Assembly (NCBI GenBank): GCA_023264915.1
Contig: JAHFUU010000115.1
Span: forward strand, 1 to 7,402
Length of the DNA stretch: 7,402 nucleotides
Source: Microthrixaceae bacterium
GTDB taxonomy: Bacteria; Actinomycetota; Acidimicrobiia; Acidimicrobiales; Acidimicrobilacustridaceae
Direction: 5' to 3'
Part shown: piece by piece, positions 1-5,546 of the stretch
How the letters are laid out: every line of letters begins with the position of its first letter
Position numbering within the stretch: position 1 is the stretch's first letter
The notes under the pieces: generated by a model
What the model was told of the DNA's origin: nothing
What the model saw: the letters and a program-made list of their open reading frames with translations, nothing else
Databases searched by the model: none
Translations under genes and position numbers: made by a program

Positions 1-741
1 GAAGCGGCATGTCGCGACCGCGGCGTCACCGATCCCAAGGTGCTGGAGGACTGCATCCTGGACCTCACCCAGACAGGGCTGATCACCATGGCCGAGTCCC
101 TCGCTGTCGACGAGGCCGTCCAGCATCAGGCCGCCGACGAGCGGTTCCGGCACTTCGGGACCGTGCTCAGCGGAGAGGTGAAGGCAAAGGAGCAGACAGA
201 CAGCTTCCAGCTCGACTTCGACTCAGGCGACGCGATCTTCATAGGGGGCCGCAGTGAGACCGAGTGCGCGGATGGGGGCCTCGACGTGGAGGTGCTGGGC
301 CCAGACGGCAAGAGACTCGCGGACCAGTTCGGATGCATCCTCGGCCGGGTCGATCTACCCCAGCGTGGCAGGTACACGTTCGTGGTGAACCGAGTCGCGG
401 GCCGGGTCGGTTCATACCGGGTTCCTGTCAAGCTGATCCGACCTGACCGCATCCAGACCGCACATCTGGGCGATGTGCTCTCCGGAGAGTTCGATGAATA
501 CGGCCAGCACGACATCTTCACCTTCGAGGCAGGAGGCGAGAACGCCGCGATCGCACAGCCTGACTGCACCGGCAACGGGATCGAGGTGAAGATCGTCGGA
601 CCGGACGGGAAGACCGTTGTGAGCGCCGGGGCTTGCAGCCTCGGACCAGTCAAGCTCGACCAGAGAGGCACCTATCGGGTTGTCATCGATGCCGGCAGCA
701 CCGGAAAGGGCCCGTACAAGCTTCCTCTTCGAGTGGTCTGA
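1..741 (+). CDS. Secreted protein, C-terminal part: vWD-associated tail plus two repeated beta-domains (5' end outside window)
   Basis: The frame is open from the first base to a TGA at 739-741, giving 246 visible residues with no start needed inside the window; the GTG at 40 is probably internal. The first ~27 residues follow a pattern (C4, G8-V9-x-D11, L15, C18, D21, T25-G26) that I associate with the segment after von Willebrand factor type D domains in actinobacterial extracellular proteins. Two homologous units follow, at about residues 53-149 and 154-246. Both open with G-x-VLSGE, contain a central VxxxGPDGK, a paired cysteine (ECADGG...FGCILG and DCTGNG...GACSLG) and end with QRGxYxxVV and a GxYxxPxxx strand. 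This resembles the pre-peptidase C-terminal or jelly-roll type of extracellular beta-sandwich, and the cysteine pair in each copy probably forms a disulfide, which fits an exported protein. Probable role is adhesion or surface assembly, not enzymatic. The vWD link rests on a short motif; the duplication is seen directly. Confidence 0.75.
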   Translation, partial: EAACRDRGVTDPKVLEDCILDLTQTGLITMAESLAVDEAVQHQAADERFRHFGTVLSGEVKAKEQTDSFQLDFDSGDAIFIGGRSETECADGGLDVEVLGPDGKRLADQFGCILGRVDLPQRGRYTFVVNRVAGRVGSYRVPVKLIRPDRIQTAHLGDVLSGEFDEYGQHDIFTFEAGGENAAIAQPDCTGNGIEVKIVGPDGKTVVSAGACSLGPVKLDQRGTYRVVIDAGSTGKGPYKLPLRVV

Positions 742-742
742 C

Positions 743-1918
743 GTGGCACCCCCAAGTGGTCTTGGTTCCGAGCCGGGCGTGTCCCTGCCTGTCCTGTTGG
801 GTCGGGCACGGGGTTGGCGATCGCCGCGGGAGCTCCCGAGACACTGCAAGCTGAGACGCCGCAAGCTGAGACGCTGCGAGCTGAGACGCTGCAAGCTGAG
901 AACGGAACGTCTTGTGTGGGTGGCTCTGGTGGCGAGCCTGTTGATCGGATGCGGGTCGCAGTCACCAGCAGGTTCAGGGGGCTCGGCAACGGCCACCGAA
1001 GCCGCTCGGGTCCCACTGCCGGCCACGACGCCCCCTCGAGAGACGGCCCCTCGAGAGACGGCCCCTCGAGGAAGCGGCGCATCGTCTCCGGTCAAGCACT
1101 TCGGACCGGCCGCGGTGGCACTTCCCGCTGGAGACGTCGACCAGACGTCACCGAAGGGCAGCAACGGTGTCGCGTGGGACGGCCAGCGCCTTTGGGTTGC
1201 CGACCTCACGGGTGGGCAGATACTGGCAGTCGAACCGCGGACGGGTTCTATCCTCGGCCGTTTCGGCGAGCAGGCTGGCGTGACCGGGGGGCCTGACGAT
1301 CTTGCAGTTGGCCCGGACGGGGCGATCTACTGGACCGGCTTCAACGACGGCACGATCGGCCGTCTGGGTGCAGACGGCAAGGGTAGGGCCATAGCCAACG
1401 TAGGTGCGGGAGCCAATCCGATCGCGTTCTCGCCCGAAGGCAAGCTCTTCGTGGGCCGTGCTGTAACCGCCGAAGGGCTCTATGAGGTGGATCCGGCTGG
1501 TGTGGCACCCCCGAGGCTGGTGACTGCTACTACGGGAAACGTGAACGGCTTCGCGTTCGGTTTCGATGGTGCGATCTATGGGCCGCGCTACTCGGCCCAG
1601 GAAGGGTCGGTCGTGCGGATCGATCCCAACACCGGAGAGACGTCTGAGATCGTCGGTGGACTCGGCTTCGTGGCTGCGTTGAAGTTCGGGCCCGGTGGCA
1701 AGGCCTACGTCCTGTCTTCGGTGCCGGAGCAGTTGCTTTCCGTCGATCTGTCCACCAGGCAGGTCTCGCCATACGCGATGCCAGCCACCAGGGCGGTCGA
1801 CAACCTGGCCTATGACGACGATGGCTCCTTCGTCGTCTCGGGTTTCAACGAACCGGTGCTGTCGATCATCCCGCCAGGCGGCACCGAAGTGCACAGCATG
1901 AGGATCGGCAAGAGCTGA
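743..1918 (+). CDS. Lipoprotein with SMP-30/NHL-like beta-propeller
   Basis: An exported protein with a hydrophobic stretch (VWVALVASLLIGCG) ending in the lipobox LIGC; the cysteine codon is at 950-952. A Thr/Pro/Ala-rich linker follows, including a PRETA repeat, and then about 260 residues of beta-propeller. Blade signatures recur: NGVAWDGQRLWVAD, GPDGAIYWTG, SPEGKLFVG, GFDGAIYGP, GPGGKAYVLS and DDDGSFVVSG. This layout is typical of SMP-30/gluconolactonase/NHL-like six-bladed propellers, but I see no clear metal-binding catalytic set, so a binding or scaffold role is as likely as lactonase activity. The start is unsettled. GTG 743 lies one base after the upstream stop and would allow coupling; TTG 680, GTG 779, TTG 797 and GTG 914 are other in-frame choices. 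From 743 the lipid-anchored cysteine is residue 70, a very long n-region; from 914 it is residue 13 but the n-region has no positive charge. The end and the mature protein (322 residues) are secure. Confidence 0.8.
   Translation: MAPPSGLGSEPGVSLPVLLGRARGWRSPRELPRHCKLRRRKLRRCELRRCKLRTERLVWVALVASLLIGCGSQSPAGSGGSATATEAARVPLPATTPPRETAPRETAPRGSGASSPVKHFGPAAVALPAGDVDQTSPKGSNGVAWDGQRLWVADLTGGQILAVEPRTGSILGRFGEQAGVTGGPDDLAVGPDGAIYWTGFNDGTIGRLGADGKGRAIANVGAGANPIAFSPEGKLFVGRAVTAEGLYEVDPAGVAPPRLVTATTGNVNGFAFGFDGAIYGPRYSAQEGSVVRIDPNTGETSEIVGGLGFVAALKFGPGGKAYVLSSVPEQLLSVDLSTRQVSPYAMPATRAVDNLAYDDDGSFVVSGFNEPVLSIIPPGGTEVHSMRIGKS
841..900 (+). repeat. 15-bp tandem repeat, 4 copies
   Basis: Four consecutive units (841-855, 856-870, 871-885, 886-900) of consensus ACGCTGCAAGCTGAG, each differing from it at no more than two positions. 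In the frame of the propeller lipoprotein they encode a basic pentapeptide, roughly (K/E)LRR(C/R), directly before the hydrophobic signal segment. If translation starts upstream, this array supplies nearly all the positive charge of the signal peptide n-region; if it starts at GTG 914, the array lies in the 5' untranslated region. Confidence 0.93.
1032..1071 (+). repeat. 15-bp tandem repeat, about 2.7 copies, in the lipoprotein linker
   Basis: Units CCCCTCGAGAGACGG at 1032-1046 and 1047-1061 are identical, and 1062-1071 is a partial third copy. In frame they encode PRETA repeats in the linker between the lipidated cysteine and the propeller. A copy-number change would lengthen or shorten the linker by five residues without a frameshift. 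Confidence 0.9.
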
Positions 1919-1929
1919 CAGACATGCCG

Positions 1930-1939
1930 CCCGCGCGGG
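1930..1939 (+). terminator. Weak palindrome after the propeller gene
   Basis: CCCGCGCGGG is a perfect 10-bp palindrome starting 12 bases after the propeller gene stop. It has no loop of its own and no T-tract follows. A second weak hairpin (TCGGG...CCCGA) lies about 15 bases further on. Either might act in transcription termination, but the support is thin. Confidence 0.2.
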
Positions 1940-2040
1940 AACGCCAAACCGTCGGGGTGCAGCGCCCGAAACGACCGGTACCGCAAGGGTGTGCTCTGGA
2001 GGTATCAGGGTCCTGACGTGGGTGCGGAGTCGTTGTGGAC

Positions 2041-2072
2041 GTGGGGAGCGGCCGCCGTGGGGAGCGGCCGTC
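2041..2072 (+). repeat. 16-bp direct duplication upstream of the DUF6632-like gene
   Basis: GTGGGGAGCGGCCGCC at 2041-2056 is followed directly by GTGGGGAGCGGCCGTC at 2057-2072, with one mismatch. It ends 17 bases before the putative -10 box of the downstream gene, so it occupies the -35 region and upstream. Its length is not a multiple of three, which argues against a longer reading frame that would start at GTG 1991. Confidence 0.85.
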
Positions 2073-2088
2073 TTCGCGTTGCCGCGAG

Positions 2089-2101
2089 TACGGTGACCGA
2101 G
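2089..2101 (+). promoter_or_regulatory. Putative leaderless promoter -10 box (TACGGT) for the DUF6632-like gene
   Basis: TACGGT at 2089-2094 fits TANNNT and lies 7 nt before ATG 2102, the spacing expected if transcription starts at the A of the start codon. No Shine-Dalgarno sequence is visible. I see no clear -35 box. The same arrangement recurs before 2589 and 3445. Confidence 0.5.
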
Positions 2102-2515
2102 ATGTCAGAGGAAGCGAGACTCAAGTGGTTGCGTCGCGTGCTCGTAGTGACAGGCGTCCTCTTCGTCTGCGCATCCTCGCTGCTGTTCCTCTGGCCGAGC
2201 GGCTGGCGTTGGGAGCCGAACCAGACGTTCTACGAGGAGATGATCTTCGGGATCTACGCCACGCTCGGTGTGTTCTTGGTGCTAGCGGCCCGCGACCCCG
2301 AAGCAAACCTCAGCTTGATCTGGTTCGTCGTGTGGTCGAGCCTGGTGCACGGCGCGATCATGGCTCTTCAGGCGTTGACAGACCCGGTTCACCGTGGTCA
2401 CCTCGTGGGCGACGTCCCCGCCCTGCTGCTGGTGGCTGGCCTGCTCGTGTACCTGACGCCCCGCCGCCAGCGCGATGCCGAGCAGGCCCCGGCCGACGCG
2501 CTCCCCGAGGACTGA
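2102..2515 (+). CDS. Small four-helix membrane protein, DUF6632-like
   Basis: Encodes 137 residues with four hydrophobic segments at about residues 13-30, 47-63, 70-91 and 104-118, so an integral membrane protein. Conserved-looking features are the first loop WPSGWRWEP, then YEEMIFGIYATLGVFLVLAA, DPEANLSLIWF, WSSLVHG with H83 inside a helix, and RGHLVGDVPALLL before the last helix. This order matches my recollection of DUF6632, a small actinobacterial and proteobacterial membrane family with no assigned function. I chose ATG 2102 because the protein then begins with a short charged N-terminus (MSEEARLKWLRR) and a TACGGT box sits 7 nt upstream. GTG 1991 or GTG 2093 would be longer, but the 1991 extension runs through a 16-bp duplication and looks non-coding. 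The gene is followed by a strong hairpin, so it is probably transcribed alone. Confidence 0.82.
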   Translation: MSEEARLKWLRRVLVVTGVLFVCASSLLFLWPSGWRWEPNQTFYEEMIFGIYATLGVFLVLAARDPEANLSLIWFVVWSSLVHGAIMALQALTDPVHRGHLVGDVPALLLVAGLLVYLTPRRQRDAEQAPADALPED

Positions 2516-2516
2516 C

Positions 2517-2550
2517 GCCGACGCTCCTCCGCGCGGATGCCGGCGTCGGC
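2517..2550 (+). terminator. GC-rich hairpin directly after the DUF6632-like gene
   Basis: GCCGACGC (2517-2524) pairs perfectly with GCGTCGGC (2543-2550). The 18-nt loop contains its own palindrome, TCCGCGCGGA (2528-2537). It begins one base after the stop codon. No T-tract follows, as is common for hairpin terminators proposed in GC-rich actinobacteria; it could also simply protect the 3' end of the mRNA. Confidence 0.5.
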
Positions 2551-2575
2551 CGTCATCGTCGGACTTCGAGCCGAG

Positions 2576-2588
2576 TACGCTAGGTGCG
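2576..2588 (+). promoter_or_regulatory. Putative leaderless promoter -10 box (TACGCT) for the Uma2-family gene
   Basis: TACGCT at 2576-2581 lies exactly 7 nt before ATG 2589. The context GAGTACG(C/G)T-N7-ATG is shared with the preceding gene (2089-2104). The AGGTG between box and start is too close to the ATG to be a normal ribosome binding site. No -35 box is evident. Confidence 0.55.
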
Positions 2589-3122
2589 ATGGTCTCCGCA
2601 CTGACCTCGGGCATGCACCGAATGACCGCCGATGAGTACTTCGCCGTCGCCGCAGCCACCGGTCGTGAGCGGACTGAGCTGATCGAAGGGTTCGTCTACG
2701 ACATGTCGCCCGAACATCTGCTGCATGCTCGGATCGTGATGGCGTTGGCGCAGAGCCTGGCGGACCTGCGCCCCGATCTCGGTGTTGTCCCCAGCGTAAG
2801 TGTGCGCCTGGATGAGCTGACGGTTCTCGAACCCGACGCAGTTGCCTACAGCACAGCCGATGCTCGCGACGACGCACCACTGGATGCCGACCGTGTCCGA
2901 ATCCTCGTCGAGGTCTCCGTCTCGACGATGACCCGAGACACGGACATGAAGATGTCGATCTATGCGAACGCAGGCATTCCCGACTACTGGGTGGTCATCC
3001 CGAAGAGCGGCATCCTGCTGCGGTACACGGATCCGACCGAGGGTGGCTACGAGACGGTGCGGGAGCACGCGTTCGACGTCGACGATCCAGCGAGTCTGGT
3101 TCGCTTCCTGTTGGCCGGGTGA
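2589..3122 (+). CDS. Uma2 family endonuclease (DUF820, PD-(D/E)XK fold)
   Basis: A 177-residue protein, close to the usual size of the family. Family signatures in order: MTADEYFAVAA near the N-terminus; ELIEGFVYDMSPEHLLHA (residues 30-47), with the E33 and H46 positions typical of Uma2; LEPDAVAY (80-87), with D83 as the PD-motif acidic residue; LVEVSVST (106-113), with E108 as the second acidic residue; D117, K121, and YANAGIPDYWVV (125-136). The main active-site acids D83 and E108 are present, so the protein looks intact. In this family the biological substrate is generally unknown; copies are abundant and scattered in cyanobacteria, Chloroflexi and some actinobacteria. ATG 2589 is chosen over an upstream GTG at 2475 because the upstream extension is low-complexity, overlaps the preceding gene, and would swallow the TACGCT box. 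Transcription is probably monocistronic and leaderless. Confidence 0.9.
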   Translation: MVSALTSGMHRMTADEYFAVAAATGRERTELIEGFVYDMSPEHLLHARIVMALAQSLADLRPDLGVVPSVSVRLDELTVLEPDAVAYSTADARDDAPLDADRVRILVEVSVSTMTRDTDMKMSIYANAGIPDYWVVIPKSGILLRYTDPTEGGYETVREHAFDVDDPASLVRFLLAG

Positions 3123-3432
3123 ACCGACGATCGGCTCGATTCGAGGCTGGGACGTGGGTACCGCGACGGAGCAGAATCCCACGATGGGGAGCTCGAGAGG
3201 CGCTGCGCGAGCAAGCTGACACCCGAAGAAGAGGCGGTCCAAGAAGGGCTTGATCGTTCGTGGACCGCCCCACAGGCGACGCAGGAAGCTCCGCAGGCTT
3301 GCGCGGAGCTGGAGCAATTGATCCAACGGGTCAACACTCGAGCGCGGCGTGATCTCCAAGGAAGGGTCCCTCTCGCAGACCCGAGCCTGCCGAGCAGTGC
3401 TGGACCGCGGTAGTCGGCCGTAGCGTCGCATC
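3123..3432 (+). other. 310-bp stretch without a supported gene; start-less open frame
   Basis: The Uma2 reading frame stays open after its stop for another 96 codons, to TAG 3411-3413, but contains no ATG, GTG or TTG near its beginning. The hypothetical product looks partly protein-like, with an acidic helix (TPEEEAVQEGLDRSW) and a second helical stretch (CAELEQLIQRVNTRARRDL). Because a complete Uma2 protein already ends at 3122, this could be the remnant of a lost gene or just the bias of a GC-rich frame. A 44-codon GTG frame overlapping the Uma2 stop (3119-3253) is arginine-rich and not convincing. I see no tRNA, repeat or clear terminator here. Confidence 0.4.
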
Positions 3433-3444
3433 TACGATCTGGTT
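3433..3444 (+). promoter_or_regulatory. Putative leaderless promoter -10 box (TACGAT) for the 3445 gene
   Basis: TACGAT at 3433-3438 lies 6 nt before GTG 3445. No Shine-Dalgarno sequence is present between box and start. This is the third gene in a row with a TACGNT box 6-7 nt from the start codon, and it supports the GTG as the true start. Confidence 0.5.
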
Positions 3445-3924
3445 GTGACAGACGAGACTTCGAGTGGAGTCGCCGAGGAGCAGGCACCCGTTCGAAGAAC
3501 CCGACGGTCAACCCTGCGTCGGGTGACAGTTGGACTCTCGCTCTGTCTGGTGTTGCCAGTTCTCCTTGTCGCTGCCGTGCCCATCTACGGACGGACCGGT
3601 GGCGGCGTGACTGTCGCGTTTCCCGATGGCGAGAAGGCAGACGACGACACCGATCTCGACGAGGCAGGCCGCAGCGAAGGCCTCCGGTTGGCAAGGCTCT
3701 CGGGTCCAGCACCGGACGACCGGCAGGGCAATCCGGTTCGCAGAGTCGAGCGCATCTTCCCAGTGGGCGATCACACGTCGCTCATCGCTGACCAACACGG
3801 ATCGGGCGGATCTCCCTGGGTGCAGTGCAGCGTCCCCGAACTTGTCTGCCAGGAGATCGGCTTCGGGACGGCTCCTCGTGACTCGAATTGGGATCTCGTC
3901 GGGATCGTGCAGCCGAAGAAGTAG
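3445..3924 (+). CDS. Single-pass membrane protein of unknown function
   Basis: I do not recognise the family. The 159-residue product has an N-terminal acidic/polar tail, a cluster of arginines (residues 17-26, RRTRRSTLRR), one hydrophobic helix at about 27-48 and a ~110-residue hydrophilic C-terminal part. The positive-inside rule predicts N-in, C-out: a signal anchor holding an extracytoplasmic domain. That domain has an acidic linker (about 61-73), a GDHTSLIADQHGSGGSPWVQC stretch that reads like beta-strands, and two cysteines, C128 and C135, that could form a disulfide. GTG 3445 is supported by the TACGAT box 6 nt upstream. The gene is bounded downstream by a hairpin, so it is probably a single transcription unit. 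Neighbouring genes also encode membrane or lipid-anchored proteins, but nothing ties them to a common function. Confidence 0.7.
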   Translation: MTDETSSGVAEEQAPVRRTRRSTLRRVTVGLSLCLVLPVLLVAAVPIYGRTGGGVTVAFPDGEKADDDTDLDEAGRSEGLRLARLSGPAPDDRQGNPVRRVERIFPVGDHTSLIADQHGSGGSPWVQCSVPELVCQEIGFGTAPRDSNWDLVGIVQPKK

Positions 3925-3934
3925 TGGCGGCACG

Positions 3935-3959
3935 ACTGGCGCTCGCGAGTCGAGCCAGT
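3935..3959 (+). terminator. Hairpin after the 3445 gene
   Basis: ACTGGC (3935-3940) pairs with GCCAGT (3954-3959), with a further TCG/CGA pairing inside, starting 10 bases after the stop codon at 3922-3924. No T-tract follows. It is a plausible terminator or mRNA 3'-end hairpin for the upstream gene. Confidence 0.45.
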
Positions 3960-4084
3960 GCAGCGGAACGGTGCTCTGAGTGGCTGTAGGTCGTTGCATC
4001 GGTGGTGGTCCGCCAGCGGCTCCCGATGGTCGCACACGCCTACACCTTCGGCTCGCGGACGGCTCGACGGCTGGGGCAGAAGGG

Positions 4085-4148
4085 AGGCCGACGGCCTTGG
4101 TCGGTCATGCCGGAAGGCCATGCCTGGGGGGCGCAACCCCCGAAGGCA
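4085..4148 (+). promoter_or_regulatory. Cluster of three hairpins upstream of the ankyrin lipoprotein: candidate structured leader RNA
   Basis: Three stem-loops follow each other within 64 bases. The first is AGGCC-gac-GGCCT (4085-4097). The second is CATGCC-GGAA-GG-c-CATG (4106-4122), closed over a GGAA loop of the GNRA type. The third is TGCC-t-GGGGG-gcgcaa-CCCCC-gaa-GGCA (4121-4148), with an asymmetric internal loop. The second and third share two bases, so they may compete or stack. The cluster ends 72 bases before ATG 4221, with no other gene between. It could be a 5' leader of the ankyrin gene. It matches no riboswitch class I can recall, and GC-rich DNA forms hairpins by chance, so the functional claim is tentative. 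Confidence 0.3.
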
Positions 4149-4220
4149 ACTACCCTGGGAGAAGTGGTCTCGCGATGGTCTCAGTCCGACCTCGTGACGC
4201 TCACGCGGCGACACGGCGGG

Positions 4221-5231
4221 ATGGTCATTCGTGCGCAAGCTCTGGCGTGGGTGGCAACTCTGGCCATCGCGTGCTCGCCGCCGTCTTCGACTGCTGGAAG
4301 CCCGTCAACCACGAGGAGTCCCTCAGAGGCCTGCCACCACTCGGCGGTCCCGTTGATCGCCGATGCGTCGTCTGGGAACGTGCGGGGAATCGAGGAGCAC
4401 TTGGCGCGGGGTGAGAGCCCGAACATCGAAGCCGAGAACGTGACTCCGATCCTCTGTGCCGGGTATGCACTGCACGCCGACGCTGTCACCGCGCTGGCAA
4501 AGGGCGGTGGCCGGCTCAACGATCCCGAGCTCTTGTCGTGGATCATCGAGCTGCAGAACCCTTCAGTGGCGGCGGCTCTGCTCGATGCGGGGACCAGTCC
4601 GAACGATAGATCGCCCCTCGTGCTGGCCGCCGGCGGAACTCCGTCGGGTCTCCCAGGCACCGGTTCGGTCGCTTCGGAGTTGGACAAGATCGCTGCATCA
4701 CTGCTCGACCATGGCGCTGACCCGAACGGAGGAGTGAGAGGCCCCTCCCCGTTGCTGTGGGCAGCTGTTCGCGGAAGGTCGACGCTGGTCGCGATGCTGA
4801 TCGCCAAGGGAGCGGACCCGAACCACGGAGGTCGTGTCTCGGCGTTCTTGATCAAGGGGGCGCTCGAGAACCCATGGCTCATGCCGTTGTCGAGCAACTC
4901 GTCCTCGGTCCCCGTCGACCTCGTTCCCGAGCCGATTGCCGATGAGATAGACAACGTGCCCCCGCTCGTTGGGGCGGCCTGGTACGGCCAGGTTGAGGTC
5001 TCACGCGAGCTCATCGAGGGCGGTGCGAACGTGAACCTCGCGAGCGACAGCTCCTTCACCCCGTTGTACGCAGCGGCCGTTCGTGGTGACTCCGCCATGG
5101 TTCAGCTGCTCCTCCTGCATGGTGCTGCTCGCAGGCCCGACGTCAGGGCCGGTGTGCGCACACCCGCTGACGCGGCGGCGGCCGCAGGCCACCGGGAGAT
5201 CGCAGCCTTGCTCGAAGGTGTTGTGCAGTAG
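4221..5231 (+). CDS. Ankyrin-repeat lipoprotein
   Basis: A 336-residue exported protein. The N-terminus (MVIRAQALAWVATLAIAC) is a short lipoprotein signal peptide with R4 in the n-region and lipidation at C18; a Ser/Thr/Pro linker (19-37) follows. The rest is ankyrin-like helix-turn-helix units, seen at about residues 42-70, 75-100, 103-128, 130-170, 175-203, 247-273, 279-305 and 313-335. Typical motifs are LLDAGTSPN, LLDHGADPN, LIAKGADPN, LIEGGANVN, and TPLYAAAVRGD. A less regular insert rich in Ser, Pro and Val (about 205-246) interrupts the repeats. Ankyrin domains bind proteins, so this is probably a surface-anchored binding protein or inhibitor with an unknown partner. ATG 4221 is chosen because it places the signal peptide at the N-terminus; the frame stays open upstream to 4002 but that extension would bury the signal peptide and covers the hairpin cluster. 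The purine-rich GGCGGG directly before the ATG is a poor ribosome binding site. Confidence 0.88.
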   Translation: MVIRAQALAWVATLAIACSPPSSTAGSPSTTRSPSEACHHSAVPLIADASSGNVRGIEEHLARGESPNIEAENVTPILCAGYALHADAVTALAKGGGRLNDPELLSWIIELQNPSVAAALLDAGTSPNDRSPLVLAAGGTPSGLPGTGSVASELDKIAASLLDHGADPNGGVRGPSPLLWAAVRGRSTLVAMLIAKGADPNHGGRVSAFLIKGALENPWLMPLSSNSSSVPVDLVPEPIADEIDNVPPLVGAAWYGQVEVSRELIEGGANVNLASDSSFTPLYAAAVRGDSAMVQLLLLHGAARRPDVRAGVRTPADAAAAAGHREIAALLEGVVQ

Positions 5232-5546
5232 CAGGTCGAAAGCGAGTCCTCCCCGCTCTCCATGTCACGCGCGCGCGGATGCAAGTCGGTCGAGGTCATC
5301 GCCGACGACGTCGAGCACGACCAAGTCCTTGCGACCAAGTCCTTGCGACCAAGTCCTTGCGACCAAGTCCCTGCGACCAAGTCCCTGCGACCGAGTCGAC
5401 GCCTTGGCGGCATCGAACCCGAGCCCCTGGTTCGCGACCCAACGAGAGCAAGACGAGGCACCCAACGGGCTGCCGGCACCGGGACTTGGCCCGCAACCGT
5501 CGTGGCGGCCACGCGCCTCCCGCGCCGACAACGACCGATGTCTGAG
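5232..5546. other. Convergent intergenic region
   Basis: These 315 bases separate the ankyrin gene (+) from the DUF6174-like gene (-), whose 3' ends face each other. The left half holds a 14-bp tandem array (5318-5401). The right half includes a short hairpin, CGTGGCGGCCACG (5501-5513), that could serve as a bidirectional terminator, though weakly. Open frames on both strands through the array arise from the repeat and have no support as genes. Confidence 0.6.
5318..5401. repeat. 14-bp non-coding tandem array, 5 good copies plus a degenerate sixth
   Basis: Units begin at 5318, 5332, 5346, 5360, 5374 and 5388. The first three read CGACCAAGTCCTTG exactly, the fourth and fifth CGACCAAGTCCCTG, and the sixth is diverged. 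There are no spacers. Each of the first three copies holds the dyad CAAG-tc-CTTG, which the CCTG variant partly breaks. The period is not a multiple of three, consistent with a non-coding position between convergent genes. The order of variants (three of one type, then two of another) suggests stepwise duplication. Confidence 0.95.

Noticed and set aside
1991..2101. Longer start (GTG 1991) for the DUF6632-like gene
   Set aside because: The extension crosses a 16-bp tandem duplication, has no family-like content and would place the TACGGT box inside the gene; ATG 2102 gives a normal N-terminus.
3119..3253. 44-codon GTG frame overlapping the Uma2 stop codon
   Set aside because: The product is mainly arginine-rich with no recognisable fold or motif, and no ribosome binding site supports it.
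4010..4025. Near-identical 16-bp segment shared with 6219-6234 (CCGCCAGCGGC core)
   Set aside because: The match stops abruptly on both sides and consists of a short GC-rich palindrome; chance or shared hairpin preference is enough to explain it.
4085..4180. Resemblance to a glycine riboswitch (CCGAAGGCAAC at 4139-4149)
   Set aside because: Only a short piece resembles the aptamer core; the conserved CUCUCAGGC-type segment and the tandem aptamer layout are absent, and the downstream gene is not related to glycine.
4002..4220. Longer start (GTG/ATG upstream, from 4002) for the ankyrin gene
   Set aside because: It would place about 73 residues ahead of a clear lipoprotein signal peptide.
126..5098. 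Long antisense open frames opposite real genes (126-671, 412-1209, 1148-1894, 2580-3431, 4181-5098 on the minus strand)
   Set aside because: They mirror plus-strand genes with recognisable domains, their translations are rich in Arg, Ser and Pro without domain motifs, and long antisense frames are expected in GC-rich coding DNA.
5318..5401. Tandem array considered as a CRISPR array
   Set aside because: The 14-bp units are directly contiguous with no spacers, and no cas gene is present.
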